NCBI RefSeq assembly: GCF_001680005.1 | Contig: NC_033560.1 | Span: 685,501 to 749,500 of the forward strand | DNA: 64,000 nt | Origin: Plasmodium coatneyi | Lineage: Eukaryota; Apicomplexa; Aconoidasida; Haemosporida; Plasmodiidae | Reading direction: 5' to 3' | In this document: positions 46,153-55,910 of the stretch, piece by piece | Layout: each line of letters starts with the position of its first letter | Position numbering within the stretch: position 1 is the first letter of the stretch | Position numbers and translations under genes: made by a program | The notes under the pieces: generated by a model | Seen by the model: only the letters and a program-made list of their open reading frames with translations | Told to the model about the DNA's origin: nothing | The model's database searches: none

Positions 46153-46673
46153 GGTGTACTAAATATTTTTTCTTTTTTTTTTTTTTTTTGTGTATTGCAT
46201 GAATGTGTGTACGTTCATGTGTAATTAATATAAGTTCGGAAGGAAAAAAAAAAATTTTCTTCCCCACTTTATTCTGACTTGTTTGGTGAAATTTTTTTTT
46301 TTTGCAGATTAAAAAAAATGCCTATTCATTCTGTTATAAAATTTTTTAACTTAATAATTTTTTTTTCGTTTTTTTGTAATACAAGAATATTTCTTCAAGA
46401 ATGTCAGGCCTTTTTCCGCATCCCCGTTAGGAGTACGTTTTTTCCTTAGGTGCTTATTCAAACAAACACATGGAAGGAAGGAAAAAAGGGAAAGTAATAT
46501 GAAGAAGAGGAATAAAAAAAAAAAAAAAAAAGGAAAGAAAGAAAAGGAATGTAGGAAAAAAGAAGGAATGAGGGAAAGGAAGGAAGAATTGTCATTTTTG
46601 CTTCTTACATTGTATGCATTCTGTGTGCGGTGTTATTTATGCTCCTTTGAAGGCAAAAATTCCTTTACAGGTC

Positions 46674-48483
46674 CTACATGTTCTGGTAACCAATATTTTG
46701 GCGACCTACATTGCGATGACTATTTGTACTATTATTCGTTCTTGTTCCTGTTCTTCCCCTTCGAGACTGTACACCGTATACTGTTGATTCGTCCTCTGCA
46801 GTTGGACCTATAGTAGAAGTTTCTGTTAAGTCGTCAATATCACGCCCAGCTGATCTTCTCTTTCTTTTTCCACTTGAGTGGTTACCAAACCAATAAGACC
46901 ATGGTTTATACTAAAGGGAGGGAAGGTGGTGTTAGGGTTGGAAAGAAGGAAGTCTGTTAGGTGTTTGGTGGGTTGTTAGGGGTGGTAGATGGAAGGTTGT
47001 TAGGGTGGTGGAAGGAATGTTGTTAGTGGCGGTTGGTGGAAGAAAGGCTATTAGGTGGGCTGTTAGGGTGATGGTAGGTGGGTTGTTAGGTGGTTGGTGA
47101 TAGGTGGAAGAAAAGGTTGTGTTAGGTGGTAGGTGGGTTGTTAGGGTGGTTGGTGGGTTGTTAGGGTGGTTGGTGGGTTGTTAGGTGGTAGGTGGTGGAA
47201 GGAAAATTGTTAGAGTGGTAGGTGGAAGGGAAGGTTGTTAGGGGTGTTAGAATGAAAGGTTGTTAGGTGGTTTGTTAGGGGGTTGTTAGGGTGGTATGTG
47301 GGTTGTTAGGGTGGTTGGTGGGTTGTTAGGGGTTATGTGCAAATAAATTATGTAGTTTATTCTACATATTTGTCTGTTCATATAGCATTGATGTGTCTAT
47401 TGGTTATATTTTTAACATTCATATGTTATAACTGTAATTATAACTGTAATTATAACTGTAATTATAATTACATAGTTATATTTGTGATTGTACCTTATAT
47501 AATAAGAAAGGAGCGACTGTGAATGCTAGTATGCCGAATATGGAGGAAAGGGCCGTGGTGGTGGTGGCTTGACGAATAGCTTCGTTTGCTGTAGAAGATA
47601 ATTGATCCGCTTCAGCCGTTGCAGTTGCCCGTTCAGATTCTAATTTAGATTGTGCATCACAGTACAAGGTAAAGAATTTCGACGCATCACAATATGCTCC
47701 GTACTCTGACTTGAACTTTGTACAATATGGTTCCCTTTTCCTGTTAGCATCTGTTTCGCAATCTGTGCTCACAGCTTTACATGCTAAGGAAACTTTGTTT
47801 AGGTAACTCAACCACTGTGCGTCACAATGGGGCCCACCATTTTGTAAATTATCCCTTATCCTACAGTAGTCGTAGGAATAATCGAATATTGTTTTCCTAT
47901 GTTGGAAAGTTGTTTCGTCAGGATTATCACGGGGAATTTCACATAGCCCTGTCCCAGAGGGACTATTTATAGAGTCGCAAAGAAGACCTATGTGAAGTTG
48001 GAAATTCTTACTTTTCCATGCACCTTTAGATAATTTATCTCCTAGCCAATAATAAAAGAAATGGCGTGCTGTACATTCTAGTGATTTCTTGTGTTCATTT
48101 CTGTAATTTTTGTATATATAGTCCAGTGCTATCTTAGTTCGATGAAGATGCATCGTAAGCTCCCTATTTTCCAATTGATAACTCTTTACTTCTCTGCCGC
48201 AATCACTTTCATCTGAACAGTCTACATTGCTCCCTTTTCCTTTTTCGAATTTATCATAGTACTCCTTCCATGAAGGGAAACTTTCCGGATCGGTCGGCTG
48301 CAAATATATTGTTCGGTAGAAAAGTGGAATATGCAAATGTAAGTGTAAGTGTGTAAGTGAACATTTTTCTATATATACGTTTCTCTTTTTTTTTTTATTA
48401 TATTATATATGGGGAATATTATATGAATAATATGAAGTTATTCATTCTTGAATAGAAGAAGTAACATTCACCGCTATTGCCAT
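46674..48483 (-). CDS. KIR: KIR protein 3 (pir superfamily)
   Basis: Minus-strand exons 48483-48472 (MAIA), 48297-47494 and 46910-46674, phase 0, give about 350 residues. Exon 2 starts PTDPESFPSWKEYYDKF, has about ten Cys, a FFYYWLGDKLS motif, a Ala/Glu coiled part and the anchor SSIFGILAFTVAPFLLYK. Exon 3 begins YKPWSYWFG and ends IGYQNM. It has the same architecture as KIR-1 and faces KIR-4 head to head. Its 3' end converges with SICAvar-1 across about 680 bp (520 bp counting the out-of-frame tail). Confidence 0.88.
46925..47335 (-). repeat. Minisatellite in KIR-3 intron 2
   Basis: Plus strand shows irregular GGTTGTTAGGGTGG/GGTGGGTTGTTAGG units with GGAAGGAA words. A separate 12-bp repeat (TAACTGTAATTA, three to four copies) follows at 47428-47470. 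Confidence 0.85.
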
Positions 48484-50096
48484 GGTTAGTGTACGTTTCT
48501 ATACACTGTGAAATTATTCTGGAAGTTGTTAATACATTCAAAAAGGAGGGGGAAATACAAAGGCTGTACTTGTTCAACAGTGGTTATTGATGAATATATG
48601 TCAAATTTTTGCACTTTTTTCACTTTTTGCACCTTTTATTATGTATGTGAAAAATCATACGTACACATATTACACTTCTACTTTCTTCGAATAGTAGTAG
48701 TGATAGGACATTACACATACATATGTGTACGTATGTACGTCAAATCATTACATATATAGGTATATATTAATTATATATATATATGCATAATGCACATAAA
48801 TATAAACAAATATATATGTTGGAATGACAAAGAAAAAGAAGTCAAAAAAAGGGAGGATACACTTTTTACACACGTTCATTATTTATTCATTTTACTTTGT
48901 GTTGTTGTACATAATTCTTCTAAGAAAATTGTGCCATTATCATTATTTAGGCATGCACTTCTCACCAGTTATTAACTATATAAGAAAGTAATTCTCTCTT
49001 TTTAAATGAACATTTTAAGCATGTGATATATTGTAAGTTCATGTTTCCCTCTATTATTGAGAAAAATCATTAAAAATTGTTAATAAATATATTGTATACA
49101 GTTCATGTGTATGGAGCAGAGAAAGTACATTATACACCTCTTCCACTTCTGGAATAGGTGCACATTGCACATTATTCGACTCTTCTTCCCTTGTACTCAT
49201 CCTCCCCCCTTTTATTTCTTCATTATATTTTTGCATATATATAAGAATGTTCACCCTCCTTTTTTTTTTTTTTTTTTTCTTTTTTTAATTTCCCTTTTAT
49301 TCTTTTCGATAAGTATACTGCAAATAGGTCATTTATATGAATGTGCGACACATTACACATCTGATTTATCTGTTTCCCTCCTCTTTTAAAAAATATGTGC
49401 ACACTATATATTGCATATATTAATGTATCCCCCTTTTTTATTTTTTTTTGCTTTGTTTAAGTTAAAGAAGTTTGAAAAGGATTGAAAAGGAGGTTGTTAG
49501 AATGTTGGGGGAGTTTGGAAGAGTTCAAGGAGGGTTAAAGTGGTTTGAAGTGGTTTGCAAATAGATTAAAATTGGGAGTAAGGGAAAGGGGAAGTGGAGG
49601 AAAGGAAAGTCAAAAGTGTTTCACTTTCTTCGATCTATTTCATTGTGCGACTACTTTTGGGCTTAATTCTTTATATATTTTTGCCTTAAATTATATATAT
49701 GTGCACATATTATGAAAAGATTTTGGATACATATGGGTGTATTATGTTGTCGTTGTTTAAATAATTAATGTATATTATTCGAAAAAAAAAAAAAAGATAA
49801 AACACCTACCATATTTCTCTTTATACTTATGATTGAACAAGCAAAATATACCTGCACACACATGAACACATTCTGTATGAAAATATATATAAGGAAGCAA
49901 CAGCACACAACACACAACTTCCAATAATAAGTTTATTATGCATATGTACATAGAAGAGAATATACACCTGTGTGAACAATGTCAGGAGTAAGGAGAAGAA
50001 TTTTAAGCTCCTCTCACTTACTTTCGCCTGTTTATCATGTTTCATGTATACATATATGTAATGTACGCCAAAATTCCATAGGTAGCGCATAATGTA
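48484..50096. promoter_or_regulatory. Bidirectional spacer of KIR-3/KIR-4
   Basis: About 1.6 kb, related block by block to the KIR-1/KIR-2 spacer: ACATTCAAAAAGGAGGGGG near 48534, AATCATACGTACACATATTAC near 48653, and AATGTATCCCCC followed by TTTGTTTAAGTTAAAG near 49424-49465, in the same order and at similar distances. Confidence 0.55.
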
Positions 50097-51957
50097 ATGA
50101 AAATCATAGCGAAAGTAAAATGGAAGTACACATGTACACACTTACACATATATTCCACTTCTTTACGGACAATATATTTACAGACACCACCTTCACAACT
50201 GTTAAATTCATATGGGCTATGCTATAAGAACTTCAATGATGGTAACACGGAGAGCTGTGATAACACTAATAACAGTGCTCAGCAGTTAATGAGTAAATTA
50301 CAGAGTGACTTCAGTGGGTATACGGAAATTGTGAAGGACGCTAAGAAAATCACGAATGCTTACTGTCTCGCATGTACATTGTATCAACAGGCACAATATG
50401 GAGATGCACCTTGTCATTTATTTTACTATTGGTTGGGGGATAAATATCGGCAACATTTAGGTGATAAAAATTTGTCAGATCTCTTGAAAGTAATTAATGG
50501 AGCGCTAAAGAGATCTACTCATATGAAGGAATGTAAAATTGAATACACTAATATTAACAAAAACCTCCTCTCCTATATGAAAAAAATATACGACTATTAC
50601 TATGAGCATGATACCATAAACGGGAGGTTACTGAAGAATTGGCCCAACTGCGAGACACAGTGGTTGAGTTACCTAAATGAAATTTCCTCAGCATGTAAGG
50701 CTGTGGAACCACGTTGCACAGCAGAGGAGAGTCTCAATACTGGGTCATATTGTTATGTCTTTTATAACAAGTACAAGGCACATTGCAATACCGCGAAAGC
50801 GCTAGAATTTTACTGCACAGAAAAATCTAAATTGGAAAAGCTGGAAGCAGACAAAAAGCAGGCAGAAAAAGAAAAACAATCCATATCCAACCAATTAAAC
50901 GAAGCATTGAGTAAAGCGAGTGATGCTTCTTCTCTTTGTTCTGCTTTTGGTACCTTAGCACTAATAGAATTACCAGCGACCCTATTCCTTCTATATAAGG
51001 TAAGAACTAAAACAATAGTTGTGAAATATAAATAATAGTAGACCTTTTCTTCCTTTCCTCCTTAGAATCCTCCTTCCCTTCCTTCCTTAGATACCCTTCC
51101 TTTCCTTCCTCCTTAGACCCTCTTATCCCCTCCTTCATCCTCCTTAGACCCCTTCCTTCTCTTCCTCCTTAGACCCCTTCCTTTTTTTCCTTAGACATTT
51201 CTTCCTTCCTGCCTAGACCCTTCCTTTCTTCCCTCCTTAAACCACCTCCTTTCTTCCTTCCTTAGAAAACCTCCTTCTTTCCTCCTTAGACATTCCTTTC
51301 CTTCCTTCCCTCTTAAACCTTCCTTTTTCCTTCCCTCTTAAACCTTCTTTCCTTCCTCCCATCCCCTAACAATCCACCTTCTATCCACCTACCACCCCTA
51401 ACAACCCTTCCTTCCACCTACCACCTAACAATCCACATACCCCCCCCTAACACAACCTTCCTTCCATCTACCACCTAACAATCTTCCCTTCCACCATACA
51501 ACCCCTAAACAACCCACCTACCACCCTAACAGCCCGCCTATCACCGTTGCACGTAACAACCATCCTTCCACCAACCACCCCTAACAACTTTCCTACCACC
51601 TAACAACCTTCCTTCAACCAACCACCCCTATCAACATACCTTCCACTCTTCCATCAGTATAAACCATGGTCTTCTTGGTTTGGTAACCACAATTCTGGAA
51701 ATGGAGGAAGAAGAAGAAGCACAAGGAAGAAAAGATCAACTGAACAGAACTTTGATGTTTCTGCAGAAGATACTTTCGCCCAATATTCCACAGATAATTC
51801 AACAATAGGTGACTCCACAACAGAAAATTCCACCACACTAGGTTCTCCTACAGCGTACATAAGACGGTCTACCAGGAATGGAAGAGCAAGAGCAGGAACA
51901 AATAATAGTACACCAAGTGATCAGCGAAGAAAAAATATAGGTTATGGTTTCATGTAA
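50097..51957 (+). CDS. KIR: KIR protein 4 (pir superfamily)
   Basis: Exons 50097-50114 (MKIIAK), 50184-50999 and 51658-51957, phase 0, give about 377 residues. Exon 2 starts TPPSQLLNSYGLCYKNF and carries the Cys pattern, a FYYWLGDKY motif, a Lys/Glu/Gln coiled part and the anchor (LIELPATLFLLYK). Exon 3 starts YKPWSSWFGNHNSG with an Arg-rich then Ser/Thr-rich tail ending IGYGFM. Intron 1 is just 69 bp and open in frame, so reading straight through it would also be possible, but the TATTTACAG acceptor and the other KIR genes favour splicing. Confidence 0.87.
51040..51650 (+). repeat. Pyrimidine-rich arrays in KIR-4 intron 2
   Basis: CCTTCCTTAGACCCC-type units (51040-51360) followed by ACCACCTAACAACC units (51361-51650). 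It is the reverse complement of the arrays seen on the plus strand in the minus-strand KIR genes, so sense-strand polarity is conserved. Confidence 0.85.
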
Positions 51958-52275
51958 CACTGAAGAAGTGCCCTTCGGAAAAAACAATAAATGACCGCAC
52001 TCAGTTCATACAGTGTAGGAACAGAAGAACTTCCCTTTCTTTCTTCTTTTAACATAATTTTTTTCTTATTTTTACTTTTTTCTTTCATTGTACGAAAGTG
52101 CTCATGCTTATGTGTAATCAACATAAGCCTAAGAAATTCTTCCAATTTATTGTGATTTGTCGGTAAATTCTTTTATTAAGGATGCAAAATGTTCATGAAA
52201 TTCTTCGCACAAATTCTTATCTTTGTATTTTTTTTAATCCTAATAATTTTTTTTTTCATTCTCCTTTTTAAGTTC

Positions 52276-52640
52276 TAATTATGGACATATTTGAAAAGGT
52301 GCTCCTCCCAAATTGTGCGCGGGTCCGCGAAAGGTTCCCGGGGAGGATGTCCTCCCCCCTTTTTGCCTATTCTATGCCCTTTAATTTTACCTCCTTTGCT
52401 TTTATTATTTTTTTCCCTTTTCTTTTTTTTTTTTTTTTTTATTTCCCCTGTCGCAACACAGCGCGCGCTTCTTTAAAAAAAAAAAAAAAAAAAAAAGTCC
52501 ATCTCATATGCTTTGGAATACGCACTCGTAAAATTTGTCCTTACCTCCCTCCTTCCCGCGGGGTCATATGTGCGCGCCCCTTGAGGAAATTGAGGATGCG
52601 TGAGAAAAATTGACAAAAGGTGGAAAAAAAAAAAAAGAAA
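52276..52640 (+). ncRNA. GC-rich conserved element, copy C
   Basis: Same layout as copy B: GTGCGCGGGTCCGCGAAAGG with a short CGCG stem, then GGGGAGG (52340-52346), loop ATGT, CCTCCCC (52351-52357) and a T run; next a pyrimidine tract, poly-A, and the AGTCCATCTCATATG...GCGGGGTCATATGTGCGCGCCCC block ending in GAAAAATTGACAAAAGGTGG. It sits between the convergent 3' ends of KIR-4 and KIR-5. The second stem is kept against copy B while its bases differ, which favours RNA structure. Confidence 0.42.
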
Positions 52641-52885
52641 AAATTAATATAAGAAAAGAAAAGAAAAAATTATTTTTAGGAAAAATAAAAAGAGAAAAAG
52701 AAAAAGAAAAGAGAAGAAAAAAGGAGAAAAAAAGGGCAGTCGGAAAAATGAAAGAAATGTCATTTTGTTTCTTACACACTGTATAAACTGCATGAATTGC
52801 ACAGTCATTTATGTACCTTAAAAGGGGGACAATGTATATTTTTTATAATTAATAAAAGAGACACGTTCCTTCCCCCTTCCAGATG

Positions 52886-54730
52886 TTACGTACGCTGATA
52901 CCCAATATTCTGACGACCTCGCATATTGCTTGTTCTTGTTCCTCCTCTTCTGGTAGACGGCCCTGTAGACAGCCTTGTAGGTTGTCTTATGTGTGCAGCA
53001 GAATGTACTGTAGAGTGTTCTGCTGTTGAATCACCTATTATTGATTCAGTTACTGAATCATATGTTGAGCTGCTTTCTGTGAGTGTATCAAAGGTGCCCT
53101 CAGTGAACCTTCTCTTTCTTGTGTTTTTTCTGCCTCCTCCAGAAGAGTGGTTACCAAACCAGGAGGTTAGGGGGGAATACTGAAGGAAGGAAGGTGGTGT
53201 TAGGGTGGTGGTAGGTGGGTTGTTAGGGGTGGTTGGTGGAAGGGAAGGTTGTTAGGTGGGTGGTTGGTGGAAGGAATGATTGTTAGGGGTGGTAGTTCGA
53301 AGGGAAGATGGTTATAGGTGGTTGTTGGAAGGAAGGTTGTTAGTGGTATTAGGTGGAAGGTACAGTCTAAGGAGGAAGGAAGTTTCTAAGGGAGGAAAGG
53401 AAAGGAAGGGGTCTGAGGGAGGAAAGGTTTAAGGAAGGAAGGGGTCTAAGGAGGAAGGAAGGACCGGAGGGTCTAACGAAGGAAAGGTTGTTAGGTGGAA
53501 GGAAGGTTGTTACGTGGTTGGTGGATAGATGGGTTGTTAGGGGTGTTTGGTGGAAGGAAGGTGGTATTAAATTCTTGGGATGGTAGGATGGAAGGAAGGT
53601 TGTTAGGGTGGTAGTTGGTGGAACGGAAGGTTATTATATTAATATGTTAAATATTTCAATTTTTTTTATTTTTAAAATTTTTGGATTTTTAAAATTTTGG
53701 ATGCTTACTTTGTATAATAAGAATGGGGCACCTATTGTTGCTAAGGTGCCGAGGACAGAAGAGATGGAAGAGGTGGTGGTGGATTGGCGAACGGCTTCGT
53801 TTTTTTGAAGGGACGCTAATTTTTCTTCAGACTCTATTCTTTCTTGTGCAGTTGTTAATGCATCTTCCAATTCTGATAGTTCCTTTTGAAGATCTTCCTT
53901 ATGTGAACCCCAAAATTTGGTACAGTACTCATCCGAACTTTTTGCGGCATCAACCTTACAGCGTGTTTCAATTTTATCCTTTGCTGATTCGATATTCTCT
54001 ATGTAACTCTTACATATCTCAACACCCTGGGACTCACTATATTTTAAGAGAGTTTGTATGACACCATAGTCATACAGGAAATCAAATAATGTTTTCATTT
54101 GATCGAAGTCCTTTTTTTCAATATTAGTGTATAGGTTCGTGCAGTGGCTGGTAACCGTTAACTTTTTCAATTCATCGTAAATATCCCTCATATCATTCTT
54201 AAATCCACTGTCTTGCTGTAAATTCTTAGACAATATATCCCCTAACCAATAATAAAACCAATAACACCATTCATGATCAGGATTAGTGACATTCTTTTCC
54301 TCATGCATATGACACCACGCACCCATAATATTCTCCTTATATGACTCAATGCCAACGTACCTACTTATTCCTTGTGCACTTCCTCCATTTCTGGTCAATT
54401 TAGTACAACCCTTAGTATCATTCCACTTGCTGAATTTCCTGTAGAAAATTACATTTGAGTATAAACTTTCCAATTTGTCCTTCTATAAATATATAATGAA
54501 CGAAGGAAAATATATATACATATCGATATATATAACATATATATACATATATATTCATATATATACACATATGTTGACATATATATATATATGTATATAT
54601 ATGTGTGTACATAGAGTACTAAGTGTGCATTATGTACTTCTGTTCGTATTGCAATAAAAAAAAAAGAAGGAAGAGGAACAGACCTTCAATATTGTTCTTA
54701 AATATTCGTTCTTACCGCTCCTGCTGACAT
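52886..54730 (-). CDS. KIR: KIR protein 5 (pir superfamily)
   Basis: Minus-strand exons 54730-54716 (MSAGA), 54482-53709 and 53179-52886, phase 0, give about 360 residues. Exon 2 starts KDKLESLYSNVIFYRKF and shows the Cys pattern, a WFYYWLGDILS motif, a Glu-rich coiled segment and the anchor SSVLGTLATIGAPFLLYK. Exon 3 starts YSPLTSWFGNHSSG and ends QNIGYQRT. The main exon resembles KIR-1 most closely (shared EYCTKF and Q/E-rich region). It converges with KIR-4. Its upstream DNA keeps part of the KIR spacer, but no partner gene follows. Confidence 0.87.
53185..53640 (-). repeat. Minisatellite in KIR-5 intron 2
   Basis: Plus-strand GGTTGTTAGGGGTGG and GTCTAAGGAGGAAGG units, the same family as in KIR-1 and KIR-3. 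Confidence 0.85.
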
Positions 54731-55910
54731 TCTTTATATATACTTCTTTATGTTATGAATTTATGTTAGAAGGTGTGGTGTATATTTCTATATATAATTA
54801 AAAGTGTTCACAGGTTGTTTGTACTTTCTTAAGGGGAATGTGTGTATGCATTTCATACATTACAAAATAATGAACATTAAGGAATAGCCTTTCACTTGCT
54901 GCTTTTTTTAATAATACACATATTCCTCATTTTTTAATGAATAATACCTTATTATACATACATATGTATGTATGTCGAATTATTTCTCTCTTTTTCTCTC
55001 TCCCCTTATTATTAAAGTACAAAAGGGAAGAACACAAAAAAAAAAAAAAAAATATATATTTATGAACAATATATATATAAGAGCAAAATATATATATAAG
55101 AAGCAGAACTAAATGAAAAGAAGGGTTCTAAGGAGGACAGAGAGAAAGGAATGTCTAAGGAGGAGTGTAAGGAATACTAACTTTTTCCATATGTCCCTTC
55201 ATTCATTTATTTTATATTATTGTAGTGTAGGTGATTGCTAATAACATTCCACTGTTATTTATACACTTTTCAGCTCCCATATATATATATGTAATAATAA
55301 TAATGTGATTCCTTTCCTGATAAGAAATTCTGCTCGTACTATTAATTTATGTTTTGTTCCTTCTGAAGAGGGGATCTTAAAGTATTGTTCACTCGTGCAT
55401 AATACAGTTCATATATAGAGAATTTTATTCCTTCCCCAATACACACATTTAGTCATATTTCATAATGTGCGCATATTTATGAAATGAATAGAAGAAAGGG
55501 AATCTAATACAAAGAGAACTGTGTTTATTATATGTAAGGGAAAAAAAAGGAAATGTGCATACCCTTTATAATTACATTTTCTGCAATACACTCTTATCTC
55601 TTTCATAATTGTTCAGTAGAAGTATATATTTTGACTCCTTCATTTCCTTTTCCCTTCTTCCTATTTCTAATTTAAATTTCAGGAACTTTCGAAAAATAAT
55701 ATATGTTACCATGTACTATGCACAAATTGTGTACAGAAGGGGGTTCAAAGAATTTGGGAGGGTTTAAAAGGTTTGAAAAGGTTCAAAGGCGTTCAGAGGA
55801 GGTTGTTAGAATGGTTTAGAAGTGTTTTATGGGGTGTTAAAATGTTATTAGGGAGGGTTAAAAGGTTTTAGAAGATTCAGGGTAAGAAGGATCAGAAAAT
55901 TTTCCCTGAA
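54731..55910. promoter_or_regulatory. KIR-5 upstream region, half of a bidirectional spacer
   Basis: AT-rich. Near 55740-55880 it contains the GGTTTGAAAAGGTTCAAAGG and GAGGTTGTTAGAATGG purine-rich block that sits near the plus-strand KIR start in the other two spacers (33170-33300, 49465-49600). Similarity ends near 55900. Confidence 0.45.

Noticed and set aside
30931..54482. Host-mimicry peptides in KIR proteins, as reported for some P. knowlesi KIRs
   Set aside because: This cannot be judged without comparing with host CD99, so no claim is made.
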